The translations under genes were made by a program, and so were the position numbers. Of a stretch of 50,464 nucleotides of DNA, positions 35,301-43,461 are shown piece by piece; position 1 is the first letter of the stretch, and each line of letters opens with the position of its first letter. The notes under the pieces were generated by a model. The model was given only the letters and a program-made list of their open reading frames with translations. It had not been told where the DNA came from and searched no databases. Origin of the DNA: an uncultured Ruminococcus sp. (lineage in GTDB: Bacteria > Bacillota > Clostridia > Lachnospirales > Lachnospiraceae); NCBI GenBank assembly GCA_900066355.1, contig FMEL01000008.1, forward strand, positions 107,369-157,832, written 5' to 3'.

Positions 35301-35859
35301 CCCATGTCTCAATCTTCTGGATCTCGTGAGATGTACGGAAACCATCGAAGAAGTTGATGAACGGAACTTTACCTTTGATTGCCGCAAGATGAGCAACCGG
35401 TGTCAGGTCCATAACTTCCTGTACGGATGATTCGCAAAGCATTGCGCATCCGGTCTGACGACAGGCCATAACGTCGGAATGATCTCCGAAAATGGAAAGT
35501 GCGTGAGAAGCAAGTGCACGAGCAGATACGTTGATAACGCCCGGGAGCTGCTCACCAGCGATTTTGTAAAGGTTCGGGATCATCAGAAGAAGACCCTGAG
35601 ATGCAGTATAAGTAGTTGTCAGCGCACCGGCTGCCAGAGAACCGTGTACTGCACCTGCAGCACCTGCTTCAGACTGCATCTCTGTAACCTGTACTTCCTG
35701 TCCAAAGATGTTCTTTCTTCCCTGTGTTGCCCACTCATCTGTTGCTTCCGCCATAACAGATGAAGGAGTGATCGGGTAGATAGCAGCTACATCTGAATAT
35801 GCATAAGAAGCATGAGCGGCTGCATGGTTACCATCCATGGTTTTCATCTTTCTTGCCAT
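32323..35859 (-). CDS. nifJ: Pyruvate:ferredoxin (flavodoxin) oxidoreductase
   Basis: 1178 residues, a full-length single-chain PFOR. The N-terminal TPP-Pyr domain begins MKTMDGNHAAAHASYAYSDV with YPITPSSVMAE. The gamma domain has VVQKNWAAIDAG. Two ferredoxin motifs occur near 690-760 (CIQCNRCAYVCPH and CTGCGSCANVCPG). The TPP-binding part has CAGCGETPYAKL, FGGDGWAYDIGFGG and MVFDTEVYSNTGGQSSKSTPTGA. It converts pyruvate, CoA and oxidised ferredoxin to acetyl-CoA, CO2 and reduced ferredoxin, the core of fermentative energy metabolism. Codon use favours highly expressed patterns. A strong promoter (35940-35969) and AAGGAGG site precede it. It could take pyruvate from the YgeX reaction, but the proximity alone is not evidence. 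Confidence 0.98.
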   Translation of the reverse strand: MARKMKTMDGNHAAAHASYAYSDVAAIYPITPSSVMAEATDEWATQGRKNIFGQEVQVTEMQSEAGAAGAVHGSLAAGALTTTYTASQGLLLMIPNLYKIAGEQLPGVINVSARALASHALSIFGDHSDVMACRQTGCAMLCESSVQEVMDLTPVAHLAAIKGKVPFINFFDGFRTSHEIQKIETWDYEDLKDMADMEAIQAFRDHALNPNHPCQRGSAQNPDIFFQAREACNPFYDALPAVVQGYMDKVNEKIGTDYKLFNYYGAEDAEHIIIAMGSVNDTIEETIDYLTAAGKKVGVVKVRLYRPFCAQALIDAIPETVKQISVLDRTKEPGALGEPLYLDVVAALKDSKFKDVKIFTGRYGLGSKDTTPAQIVAVYENTTKEKFTIGIVDDVTNLSLETGAPIVTTPEGTTNCKFWGLGADGTVGANKNSIKIIGDNTDMYAQAYFDYDSKKSGGVTMSHLRFGKKPIKSTYLIHKANFVACHNPSYVNKYNMVQELVDGGTFLLNCAWDMEGLEKHLPGQVKAFIANHNIKFYTIDGVKIGIETGMGPTRINTILQSAFFKLTGIIPEDQAIELMKAAAKATYGRKGDDVVQKNWAAIDAGAKQVVEVKVPESWKDAEDEGLFMAHATHGTQEAQDFVNNIQCKINAQEGNTLPVSAFTEYVDGTTPSGTAAYEKRGIAVNVPVWQPENCIQCNRCAYVCPHAAIRPVALTEEEAANAPEGIATLPMTGMKDYKFTMTVSAYDCTGCGSCANVCPGKKGAKALAMENMEANAGLQKFFDYGRELPIKEDVIAKFKETTVKGSQFKQPLLEFSGACAGCGETPYAKLITQLFGDRMYIANATGCSSIWGNSSPSTPYTTNAKGQGPAWANSLFEDNAEFGYGMLLAQRAIRDGLKAKVEAVVAEGKDEAVKEAGQEWLDTFSVGATNGAATDKLIAALEACGCDAAKEILTQKDYLSKKSQWIFGGDGWAYDIGFGGVDHVLASGRDINVMVFDTEVYSNTGGQSSKSTPTGAIAQFAAGGKETKKKDMASIAMSYGYVYVAQISMGADFNQTVKAIAEAEAYPGPSLIIAYAPCINHGIKKGMAKAQTEEELAVKCGYWHNFRFNPAADKKFALDSKTPDMENYMDFLNGEVRYNSLQRQNPEKAARLFAKNESEAKARYAYLNKLVAMYGEEE

Positions 35860-35939
35860 AGTTTGTTTTCCTCCTTAAAGGTATGATGAAAATTATAATT
35901 TATTTCAGGCCAGTGAAAGGGCCTAAAAGTCCAATAGTC

Positions 35940-35969
35940 ATTATAGCATAGCCATTTCGGATTGTCCAA
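35940..35969 (-). promoter_or_regulatory. Promoter for nifJ
   Basis: Minus strand: -35 TTGGAC (35964-35969), an 18-bp spacer, and a perfect -10 TATAAT (35940-35945). The leader is about 70 bases with a palindromic GGCC-rich element. The gap 35860-36183 otherwise holds only this and the divergent ABC-F promoter. Confidence 0.65.
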
Positions 35970-36084
35970 TCAGGATTATATATTTTCTGTATCTATTTAC
36001 ATACAAAAAAGTTAGCAGTAAGCAAGTTTTATGGAGTTTTCAGGTTTCTCCTCTTCCTAATTATATGTTTTTATGATTTAAGGC

Positions 36085-36112
36085 TTGCAAATTCCTGACT
36101 TTACTGTAAAAT
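36085..36112 (+). promoter_or_regulatory. Promoter for the ABC-F gene
   Basis: -35 TTGCAA (36085-36090), a 16-bp spacer, and -10 TAAAAT (36107-36112). A GGCC-centred palindromic stretch (GGCCAAAACGGCC) lies at 36123-36135 in the leader. Confidence 0.42.
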
Positions 36113-36183
36113 GGGAATGAATGGCCAAAACGGCCTGAACCAAAATGACTGAACGAAACCATAACGAAGAAAAGAGGTACCTT

Positions 36184-37824
36184 ATGATTTCAGCAAATAA
36201 TATTACACTGCGTGTTGGCAAGAAAGCACTTTTCGAAGATGTCAACATCAAATTTACCGAGGGTAACTGCTACGGTCTGATCGGAGCAAACGGTGCCGGC
36301 AAATCTACATTCCTTAAGATTCTTTCCGGCCAGCTTGAGCCGACTAACGGTGATATCGTCATCACACCGGGACAGCGTCTTTCTTTCCTGCAGCAGGATC
36401 ACTTCAAATACGATTCATACAATGTTCTGGATACCGTTATTATGGGAAATGCCAGATTGTATGAAATCATGAAAGAAAAAGAAGCCATCTACGCAAAAGA
36501 AGACTTCTCTGACGAAGACGGTATCCGTGCCAGCGAACTTGAAGGTGAATTCGCTGAGATGAACGGATGGGAGGCAGAGTCCGATGCTGCCACTCTTCTG
36601 AATGGCCTCGGAATCGAAACCGAACTCCATTATACTCAGATGGCAGACCTGACCGGCAGCCAGAAAGTCAAAGTGCTTCTTGCACAGGCACTTTTCGGAA
36701 ATCCGGACATCCTGCTCCTCGACGAGCCGACCAACCATCTGGATCTGCCGGCTATTGAATGGCTTGAAGAATTCCTGATCAACTTTGACAATACCGTCAT
36801 TGTTGTATCCCATGACCGTTACTTCCTGAACAAAGTCTGCACACATACCGCAGACATTGATTACGGAAAAATTCAGCTGTATGCCGGAAACTATGACTTC
36901 TGGTTCGAATCCAGCCAGCTTCTTATCAAACAGATGAAAGAAGCCAACAAGAAAAAGGAAGAAAAGATCAAAGAACTCCAGGAATTTATTTCCCGATTCA
37001 GTGCAAACGCTTCCAAATCCAAACAGGCAACTTCACGTAAACGTGCCCTGGAAAAAATCCAGCTTGATGACATGCGTCCATCCAGCCGCAAATATCCATA
37101 TATCGATTTCCGTCCGAACCGTGAAATCGGCAACGAAGTACTTATGGTAGAAAACCTTTCCAAAACCATCGACGGTATAAAAGTTCTCGACAACATCAGC
37201 TTTACACTCGGACATGATGATAAAGTTGCCTTTGTCGGTGCAAACGAGCAAGCCATCACTACTTTCTTCCGTATCCTGATCGGAGAACTCGAACCGGATG
37301 AAGGAAATTACAAATGGGGTGTTACAACCTCTCAGGCATATTTCCCGAAGGACAATACACAGGAATTCGATAACGACCTGACCATTACCGACTGGCTGAC
37401 TCAGTATTCCGAGATCAAAGATGCAACTTATGTACGTGGTTTCCTCGGAAGAATGCTCTTCCCGGGTGAAGACGGAGTCAAGAAAGTCCGTGTTCTCTCC
37501 GGTGGTGAAAAAGTTCGTTGTCTGTTATCCAAGATGATGATCTCCGGTGCAAACATCCTGCTCCTTGATGAACCGACCAACCACCTGGATATGGAATCCA
37601 TCACCGCACTGAACAACGGTCTGATCAAATTCCCGGGAGTTATCCTTTTTGCTTCCCACGACCATCAGTTCGTACAGACAACCGCCAACCGTATCATGGA
37701 AATCCTTCCTGACGGAAGACTGATTGACAAGATCACCACATACGATGAATACCTTGCCAGCGATGAAATGGCGAAAAAACGTCACGTCTTCCAGGTCAAT
37801 GAAGAAGACGCTGCCGATAACTAA
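36184..37824 (+). CDS. ABC-F family ATPase (YkpA/YbiT-like) with one degenerate ATP site
   Basis: 546 residues, two ABC domains joined by a charged linker (KKKEEKIKELQEFISRF). Domain 1 has an intact Walker A (GANGAGKST, near 36-44), LTGSQ in place of the LSGG[Q/E] signature, and Walker B ILLLDEPTNHLD. Domain 2 has a degenerate Walker A (GANEQAITT, no catalytic Lys) but an intact signature LSGGEKVR and a second ILLLDEPTNHLD. ABC-F proteins act on ribosomes; this subgroup is a housekeeping one rather than an obvious resistance determinant. The ATG at 36184 (after AAGAGG) is chosen over an upstream start at 36145. Confidence 0.9.
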   Translation: MISANNITLRVGKKALFEDVNIKFTEGNCYGLIGANGAGKSTFLKILSGQLEPTNGDIVITPGQRLSFLQQDHFKYDSYNVLDTVIMGNARLYEIMKEKEAIYAKEDFSDEDGIRASELEGEFAEMNGWEAESDAATLLNGLGIETELHYTQMADLTGSQKVKVLLAQALFGNPDILLLDEPTNHLDLPAIEWLEEFLINFDNTVIVVSHDRYFLNKVCTHTADIDYGKIQLYAGNYDFWFESSQLLIKQMKEANKKKEEKIKELQEFISRFSANASKSKQATSRKRALEKIQLDDMRPSSRKYPYIDFRPNREIGNEVLMVENLSKTIDGIKVLDNISFTLGHDDKVAFVGANEQAITTFFRILIGELEPDEGNYKWGVTTSQAYFPKDNTQEFDNDLTITDWLTQYSEIKDATYVRGFLGRMLFPGEDGVKKVRVLSGGEKVRCLLSKMMISGANILLLDEPTNHLDMESITALNNGLIKFPGVILFASHDHQFVQTTANRIMEILPDGRLIDKITTYDEYLASDEMAKKRHVFQVNEEDAADN

Positions 37825-37836
37825 AATATGTATGAC

Positions 37837-37872
37837 AAAAGCTCCCGGATTTTACATATTCCGGGAGCTTTT
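37837..37872. terminator. Terminator after the ABC-F gene
   Basis: 12-bp stem AAAAGCTCCCGG (37837-37848) with CCGGGAGCTTTT (37861-37872), with T-runs on both strands. It serves the ABC-F gene and the convergent ybaK. Confidence 0.9.
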
Positions 37873-37920
37873 CTTATGCGCATAAAACAATGTTTTATTG
37901 TATACTTTGTCAGTTTCTGA

Positions 37921-38403
37921 TCAGTCTTTCATGGTAATATCTGCCAGTTTTCCGTTCGTCACCTTGAGAAGGGACTCCAACTTCACCTTCAGAGTAAGTC
38001 CGATTCTTCCACCACTGACATAGATTTCGTCAAAATTTTCTGCTGAAGCGTCAAATACTGTCGGATATAATTTCTTCATTCCAAGAGGACTGCACCCTCC
38101 TCTGACATAGCCGGTAATCTTGAGAATGTCTTTTACGTGAATCATATCTACCGTCTTTTCACCGACTGCTTTTGCTGCTGCCTTCCTGTCCACTTCCTTT
38201 TCGATCGGTACGACAAACACATAGCAGCCGCCACTTTTTCCTTCCATCACAAGCGTCTTAAATGACTGATCATACGGTGCACCAATCAGGTCCGCACTGT
38301 GAAGTCCGTCAATAAATTCATCACATTCATATGTAAATGCTTCGTATTTTACTTTTTGTCGATCCAGCATTCGCATTGCATTTGTTTTTGCTTCTTTTGC
38401 CAT
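37921..38403 (-). CDS. ybaK: Cys-tRNA(Pro)/Cys-tRNA(Cys) deacylase YbaK
   Basis: 160 residues, typical size. Family motifs are TNAMRMLDRQKVKYEAFTYE at the N-terminus, SFKTLVMEGKSGGCYVFVVP with the conserved lysine region, and YVRGGCSPLGMKK (the GGxSPxG substrate-pocket loop). It hydrolyses misacylated Cys-tRNA(Pro). It probably stands at the end of a small minus-strand set, 20 bases after the DUF4203-like gene. AAGGA precedes the ATG. Confidence 0.93.
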   Translation of the reverse strand: MAKEAKTNAMRMLDRQKVKYEAFTYECDEFIDGLHSADLIGAPYDQSFKTLVMEGKSGGCYVFVVPIEKEVDRKAAAKAVGEKTVDMIHVKDILKITGYVRGGCSPLGMKKLYPTVFDASAENFDEIYVSGGRIGLTLKVKLESLLKVTNGKLADITMKD

Positions 38404-38423
38404 GTTATCCTTCTTTCCTGCCT

Positions 38424-39302
38424 TTACCTTGTTGCATGTTTTTCTTTATTTTTGCGTTTTTCTTCACGTCTTGAAATTTTTTTCCAGAGTTCTTCGCCTT
38501 CACGGTCATCATCATCCATCATCTCTCTGACAATTTCTTCATCCAGGCGCTCCTCTTCCGCTGCTGACAGCATTCTTCTGTTTTCCTGTCTTGCAGGTCT
38601 TCTTTTGATTCTTTTCTGCGGAATGTATTCTTTTGGGTCTACATAGTCAGAACTGTTTTCGGCCTCTTCATAAAGTTCATCCTCATCTTCAGCTTCATCG
38701 TCTTCAGCCCTTTTACGGCGGTTCGTTGCAAACTGAATCAGCATTCCGAGAATTGCAAATCCTGCACTCATCCCCAGTCCATAAGGAAAATCTGCAAGTC
38801 CGCCAAGCTTTGCTGCTGAAACGCCCGCCATAGCACCACCCAGAAGAGAAGTTCCGACGATCAGAACTTCTCTCGCCTGCCGCATGGCAAGCACACCAAG
38901 ACCAGCTCCCAAAAGCAGACAGAAGAAGAATACCAGTGAAGAAGTCGGATGAAAAATATAAATCCCCAGCCCGATTCCAATACCGGCTCCCAAAATAAAA
39001 ATACCAATCTTATAGCTGACAAACGCGATCACCGCAAACACTACACCAATTCCTACCATAATCACAGCATACATATATTTCTCAGTCACACCACTGGAAT
39101 AAGCTACTCCGAATCCAACTCCGGCTCCAATGATAAATCCACAGAGCATCATCCAGAACCGAAGCAGACGATACCCCAGAATACAGTTTATCGCGCCGAA
39201 AACGAGCAATACAGCAAACCCGATCATGGAAATATCAGTCAGGGCAGGTATTGTCCTGGCATTTTCAATCATATTCATTAACTGCTGTAACATATCATTC
39301 AT
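38424..39302 (-). CDS. DUF4203/TMEM198-like polytopic membrane protein
   Basis: 292 residues. Seven hydrophobic, Gly-rich helices span about 24-200 (for example IGFAVLLVFGAINCILGY, FILGAGIGIGLGIYIF and FFFCLLLGAGLGVLA). A cytoplasmic tail of about 90 residues alternates acidic (EDDEAEDEDELYEEAE) and basic (RIKRRPARQENRR) blocks. No enzymatic motif is visible and the function is unknown. AGGAGG is 5 bases before the ATG. It probably shares a transcript with ybaK downstream. Confidence 0.75.
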   Translation of the reverse strand: MNDMLQQLMNMIENARTIPALTDISMIGFAVLLVFGAINCILGYRLLRFWMMLCGFIIGAGVGFGVAYSSGVTEKYMYAVIMVGIGVVFAVIAFVSYKIGIFILGAGIGIGLGIYIFHPTSSLVFFFCLLLGAGLGVLAMRQAREVLIVGTSLLGGAMAGVSAAKLGGLADFPYGLGMSAGFAILGMLIQFATNRRKRAEDDEAEDEDELYEEAENSSDYVDPKEYIPQKRIKRRPARQENRRMLSAAEEERLDEEIVREMMDDDDREGEELWKKISRREEKRKNKEKHATR

Positions 39303-39317
39303 AACAGCCTCCTCTTG

Positions 39318-40511
39318 TTAAAAGATAAAATATAATGTTTTCAGATTCTGCAGGATCCCGTAATGATACTGAACCGTGCTGAGACCGTGCAGACTCATGT
39401 AATATCCTGCCACATCCTGTATTTTTTCTTCCTGTATATAATGCTGACAGGCAGCATCAAAAGCCTCCTCTGATGTATATTTGAGGCGAACCACTGCTGC
39501 CCCGTTATCCAGCCGCATGCAGCAGAAATTATAAAATTCCTGTGCATCATATGTATTAAAACATGCCTGATTCAGCACATAAAAATTGCAGTCTGTTGCT
39601 GTGCAGGCCGGCAGCGGAAATTCATCCGATGCTGTATATATCTTCTCATATTCTTCCGGAAACGGACACAGATAATCATAAATGATCGTCTTGTGTTCCG
39701 CAAGCTGTACAGCATCTCCCTGCAAAAATCCCGGCTGATCACCATTTGTCGCATCCACATAATAATACTGTCCATCTATCTCTACAATGTCCCAGGCATG
39801 GCCTTCATCACTGTCTTTGCTGACACCCTCTACGTAAATACAGGGGACATCCATCCGCTCCAGGAGATATTGTACAGCTCTCGCATAACCAGCACAAACG
39901 GCTCTTTTCTTCCAGAAGATTCCGGCAATATTCTGATCATCATCTGATGATTCATATTCCGCAAGATCAATAAGATACGAATAAACTGCCTTTACTTTAT
40001 CATATGTATCTGTTTCTTCCGTAATCTGTCCGTTCACCTCGGTAAATGCCTGTTCCATTGCCGCTGTAATTTCCGTAATTTCTGCTTCTGTATAAATATA
40101 TCCCGGTGAAAACCGACAATATGCGTCCCCTTTATAACTTGTCGTATATACATTTTTACGGTTATGCACCCAGAACAATTCCGAATGATCTTTCAACACT
40201 GCATGATATGCCTTGCTGATCAGGTTTTCATCCGCAGTGGTAAGATAAATTTCCTCCTGCCGCTCCCGGATGCCATCAAGCATCTCCCGATATATTTTCT
40301 GCTCTTCTTCATCCAGAAGATGAAAATAGTATTCCTGATGTCCTGCATCCGTCTGCACAGTTTCTTTCTGTCGGAGTGTTCTCACTTCTTCCGGCTCCAG
40401 GTCCAACAGACCCTTTGGATTGCCCAGACATAAGATGCCGGCAAATACCAGAACTACAAAAACAAACAGAACTTTTCCTGTTTTTCGGTGCCTTTGCCGC
40501 TTTCTACTCAT
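39318..40511 (-). CDS. Membrane-anchored transglutaminase-like protein
   Basis: 397 residues. A basic N-terminus and one membrane helix (VLFVFVVLVFAGILCLG, about 14-30) anchor an extracellular domain. The transglutaminase core near 200-260 has the Cys in RAVCAGYARAVQYLLE, the His in DEGHAWDIVEID, and the Asp in YYYVDATNGD, a complete Cys-His-Asp triad. The activity could be a peptidase or crosslinking enzyme at the cell surface. The ATG at 40511 is chosen because AAAGGAG lies 7 bases upstream; an in-frame start at 40565 lacks one and would put 18 non-signal residues first. It follows the P60 gene on the same strand, with 77 bases between. Confidence 0.8.
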   Translation of the reverse strand: MSRKRQRHRKTGKVLFVFVVLVFAGILCLGNPKGLLDLEPEEVRTLRQKETVQTDAGHQEYYFHLLDEEEQKIYREMLDGIRERQEEIYLTTADENLISKAYHAVLKDHSELFWVHNRKNVYTTSYKGDAYCRFSPGYIYTEAEITEITAAMEQAFTEVNGQITEETDTYDKVKAVYSYLIDLAEYESSDDDQNIAGIFWKKRAVCAGYARAVQYLLERMDVPCIYVEGVSKDSDEGHAWDIVEIDGQYYYVDATNGDQPGFLQGDAVQLAEHKTIIYDYLCPFPEEYEKIYTASDEFPLPACTATDCNFYVLNQACFNTYDAQEFYNFCCMRLDNGAAVVRLKYTSEEAFDAACQHYIQEEKIQDVAGYYMSLHGLSTVQYHYGILQNLKTLYFIF

Positions 40512-40588
40512 CTGGTGCTCCTTTGTCCTGTGTTCAAGAATACCAAAACACCCGTGACAGGCCACGAAAGACCTGCACGGGCTGAACT

Positions 40589-42631
40589 TTAATCTTCAAA
40601 TACGATTTCTATATCGCTGTCATCTGCATCCGGTTTCTTAGGAAGGATCTCAAAATCACTGTCTGATGAATCAAATACATTCTGATCAAGGATTTCCTGA
40701 AGAACATCATTTACCGGAGATGTCGCCGTCGCGCTGCCGTCTGAAGTAAATGTCTCATCTTCGTCATCATCCACAATCGTGATTTCCATTTCATCACTAC
40801 TGTCATCGACAGTCTCATCTGCTGCTCCTGTCTCAGATGTAAGTGTTTCATCCGGCGCTGCAGTCAAGTTTTTCTCTATATCTGCTGTCTCTGTAGCACT
40901 GACTGTCTCTGCATTGCTTGCAGACGCTCCTTCACTTTCCATCTGTGTAACTTCTTCCTGTGTCGGATAGAAAGATGGCTGTCTGATATAACGGAAACTT
41001 GCACCATATGCTTCACCTACAGTAACTCCGTTCTTACTGGAAGAACAGTGCACTGCAATCCAGTCACCGGCATCGGTTTTTCCACAGATAATACCGACAT
41101 GATTGTCACTTCCTGCCTCCGGTCCTTTCTGGAAAACGAGATCGCCAGGCTGTGCATCCTGCTCGCTGACCACATTGGCCTTTTCCCACTGATCGGATGT
41201 ACCGTCACCAACACTGTCCTGCATTCCCTGATTCAGATAACCATTGATCACAGACCAGGTAACAAATCCGCTGCAGTCAAGCCCGTATGCTCTGACTGTA
41301 CCGGTGCTGGCACTGCCTGTGGCAGAAACCTTCTCAGCTGTTCCCCAGCTCGGGTCTTCGCCGATTGTTGTAGATTTTCCACCCCAGAAATATCCTACTT
41401 CTCCCACCAAAGAATATGCAGCAGTGATAACATTTACTCGTTCTTCCGATACATCATCACCAACGCTCTGGCGTACAAACCCTTTTGCGTCAGTAACGAT
41501 CGCACAGAGAAGTTTACAGTCGGTTTCTACATATTTTTTTAGAACACTTCTGTCGTTCTGAGAAATATTATTCTGCTTAATGTAGTTGTTGATGTGATAG
41601 TTTCCATAGGAAACATGTGTAATATTGTCTTTGTCTCTGACAATCGGATTCATCTGTGCAAAAATCTTCGCAAGTTCATCCTTACTGGATGCATCCAGTG
41701 TAAATTCCTTTACTCCATTCTGACTCTGCTCATATACATATACGGCCAGAATATCCTGCCAATTGCGTACAAGCAGGGAATCTGCAGAAGTAGTAAGTCC
41801 GTCTGATCTGTTGTCGCTCACGTCGGAAAGTTTATTTTTTTCTTTGTATTCTGCCTCGATTTCATTCATGACAGATGCAAAATCATCAGAAAATGTAAGC
41901 TGATAATTTCCCTTCAGGCTGTCCAGATAAAATTCCTTACCCGCATGGAGGTTAGAAACATAATAAACCGGTGTTCCGGTCTTTCCGGTCTCACTTGCCT
42001 TACTTCCATCTGTCAAGGCTGATGTATCTGCATTCTGCTTCTTCTGAAGCTCGGCAATCTTACTCTCAAAACCGACCAGTAAATTATAATTTGTCACAAG
42101 TTTCTTCTGATCTGCTGAAATACTGTTATATATCGCACGAAGTTCCTGAACCTTCGCGGCCTGATCCAGTGTCAGAGTCTGTCCTGCCAGAGCATTAATA
42201 CCGTCGATCAGTGTCTGTACAGCCGCCGATTTCGAGCCATCATCAAAAATCGGATCCGGTGTTGGTGTATCCGGGTTTGGCGTTGGTGTATCCGGGTTTG
42301 GCGTTGGTGTATCCGGATTCGTTGGTGTCGGATCTATCGGATCCGGATCTGGTGTCGGTGTATCTGTTCCGGGATCCGGTGTCGGTGTATCTGTTCCGGG
42401 ATCCGGTGTCGGTGTATCTGTTCCGGGATCCGGTGTCGGTGTGTCCGTTCCGGGATCCGGTGTCGGTGTATCTGTTCCAGGATCGGTAATCTCACTGCCA
42501 TCCCCCAGATCATCTCCCTCGCTGCTTACCGCAACATCTTCCTCCGCCGCCATGACACTCAGCGGACTGGTCAGAACCATTGCAGATAATATAGTCATAC
42601 ATAAACATTTGGTCAGATATTTGTTCTTCAT
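40589..42631 (-). CDS. Secreted NlpC/P60 peptidoglycan hydrolase with Pro/Thr repeats
   Basis: 680 residues. A signal peptide (MKNKYLTKCLCMTILSAMVL, cut after VMA) is followed by a long Thr/Pro/Asp repeat (five TPTPDPGTD units, then NPDTPTP units). A helical region (AVQTLIDGINALAGQTLTLD) comes next, then the NlpC/P60 domain with YGLDCSGFVTWSVI (Cys), SDNHVGIICGKTD (His) and WIAVHCSSSKNG (third residue). An acidic, disordered tail rich in Asp, Glu and Ser ends the protein. It would cut wall peptides and be held off the wall by the Pro-rich stalk. A GTG at 42667 with AGGA 8 bases upstream is an alternative start, adding 12 residues before the signal peptide. Confidence 0.88.
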   Translation of the reverse strand: MKNKYLTKCLCMTILSAMVLTSPLSVMAAEEDVAVSSEGDDLGDGSEITDPGTDTPTPDPGTDTPTPDPGTDTPTPDPGTDTPTPDPGTDTPTPDPDPIDPTPTNPDTPTPNPDTPTPNPDTPTPDPIFDDGSKSAAVQTLIDGINALAGQTLTLDQAAKVQELRAIYNSISADQKKLVTNYNLLVGFESKIAELQKKQNADTSALTDGSKASETGKTGTPVYYVSNLHAGKEFYLDSLKGNYQLTFSDDFASVMNEIEAEYKEKNKLSDVSDNRSDGLTTSADSLLVRNWQDILAVYVYEQSQNGVKEFTLDASSKDELAKIFAQMNPIVRDKDNITHVSYGNYHINNYIKQNNISQNDRSVLKKYVETDCKLLCAIVTDAKGFVRQSVGDDVSEERVNVITAAYSLVGEVGYFWGGKSTTIGEDPSWGTAEKVSATGSASTGTVRAYGLDCSGFVTWSVINGYLNQGMQDSVGDGTSDQWEKANVVSEQDAQPGDLVFQKGPEAGSDNHVGIICGKTDAGDWIAVHCSSSKNGVTVGEAYGASFRYIRQPSFYPTQEEVTQMESEGASASNAETVSATETADIEKNLTAAPDETLTSETGAADETVDDSSDEMEITIVDDDEDETFTSDGSATATSPVNDVLQEILDQNVFDSSDSDFEILPKKPDADDSDIEIVFED
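42258..42485. repeat. Tandem 27-bp and 21-bp repeats encoding the Pro/Thr stalk
   Basis: Five nearly perfect 27-bp units at 42351-42485 encode the 9-residue repeat, with a few silent changes. Three 21-bp units at about 42258-42320 encode the 7-residue repeat. Both are in frame within the NlpC/P60 gene and could change copy number by slippage without breaking the frame. Confidence 0.85.
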
Positions 42632-42755
42632 TCTGGTAAAAAATTGCTCCCTTCTGTCTAAGAACACATCTTCATTCCTGTAAAATATGTTTCTTCATTC
42701 TAACTTACCCACACAATAACTGCCGTAATTCTATCATATTGATTCTCAAAAATCA

Positions 42756-42780
42756 ACCGCCGGAGGATTCCTCCGGCGGT
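42756..42780. terminator. Terminator after the phospholipase-C-like gene
   Basis: Stem ACCGCCGGAGG/CCTCCGGCGGT, 3-base loop. On the minus strand it is followed by TTGATTTTTG. Confidence 0.85.
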
Positions 42781-42805
42781 ATTTCATACTTTTTTCATAT
42801 TTCAC

Positions 42806-43402
42806 TCACATCACTGCAGTTGCATATTCTGCCATCGGATCTTTCATACAAAGCTGAAAAAGCCCCTGAAATACCTGATAGCAGACGCTGAGAATATAAT
42901 GAATATCCTCCTCTACGCTGCGTTTGCAGTTCATATATCTGCGATGGTGAACTATAATGTACTCGAGAAGCTGATTCAAGGTCTCAAAATGAATCACATG
43001 CTCCGCATAGGCTTCTGCTTTCCCCTCCTGAACGAATGCCTTCAATTCATTTTTCAGGTGTTTCTCATAGGAGTTGTGCTGACGAAGCGTTCCGTCAAAC
43101 GTCTTATTGTGCGGAAATGTAAAATAATCTGCAATATAATGCATAACCTCCCCCGCACGACGCCAGAACACACGGTCATTATAGTTTTCTCCCACCTGAA
43201 CGAGACGTCGGATTTTCCCCTGCACTTCATCGAATGTGCCAAAATATTCATGCCTTTTGGTTATAAATGACGGCTGAATGTCCGGAAGGATATTGCCCAG
43301 GCAAAATGCTTTTCTATGTGACTGAAGACTTTCATTGGCAGGCATCTGATCTGCCAGATATCTTGCCAGTAATATATGTGACTTTTTTCTCAAACTAAAC
43401 AC
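42806..43402 (-). CDS. Zinc-dependent phospholipase C family protein
   Basis: 198 residues, a small alpha-helical member of the zinc phospholipase C / S1-P1 nuclease-like family. Putative zinc ligands are the His near the start (KSHILLARYLAD), AFCLGNILPDI (Asp), RRAGEVMHYIADYFTFPHN (a dense His/Asp set) and the His in LRQHNSYEKHL. Length is typical of the short intracellular type in Clostridia rather than the alpha-toxin type with a secretion signal; no signal peptide is seen. The start is a GTG with only a weak AAAGAA upstream. Substrate unknown. Confidence 0.82.
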   Translation of the reverse strand: MFSLRKKSHILLARYLADQMPANESLQSHRKAFCLGNILPDIQPSFITKRHEYFGTFDEVQGKIRRLVQVGENYNDRVFWRRAGEVMHYIADYFTFPHNKTFDGTLRQHNSYEKHLKNELKAFVQEGKAEAYAEHVIHFETLNQLLEYIIVHHRRYMNCKRSVEEDIHYILSVCYQVFQGLFQLCMKDPMAEYATAVM

Positions 43403-43461
43403 TTCTTTCTTTATTCAAAGCCCATTTACCATAACCAACATATACTATAGCAGATTTGTAA

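Noticed and set aside
42258..42485. CRISPR-like array
   Set aside because: Units of 27 and 21 bp are contiguous without unique spacers and lie in frame within a Pro/Thr-rich coding region.
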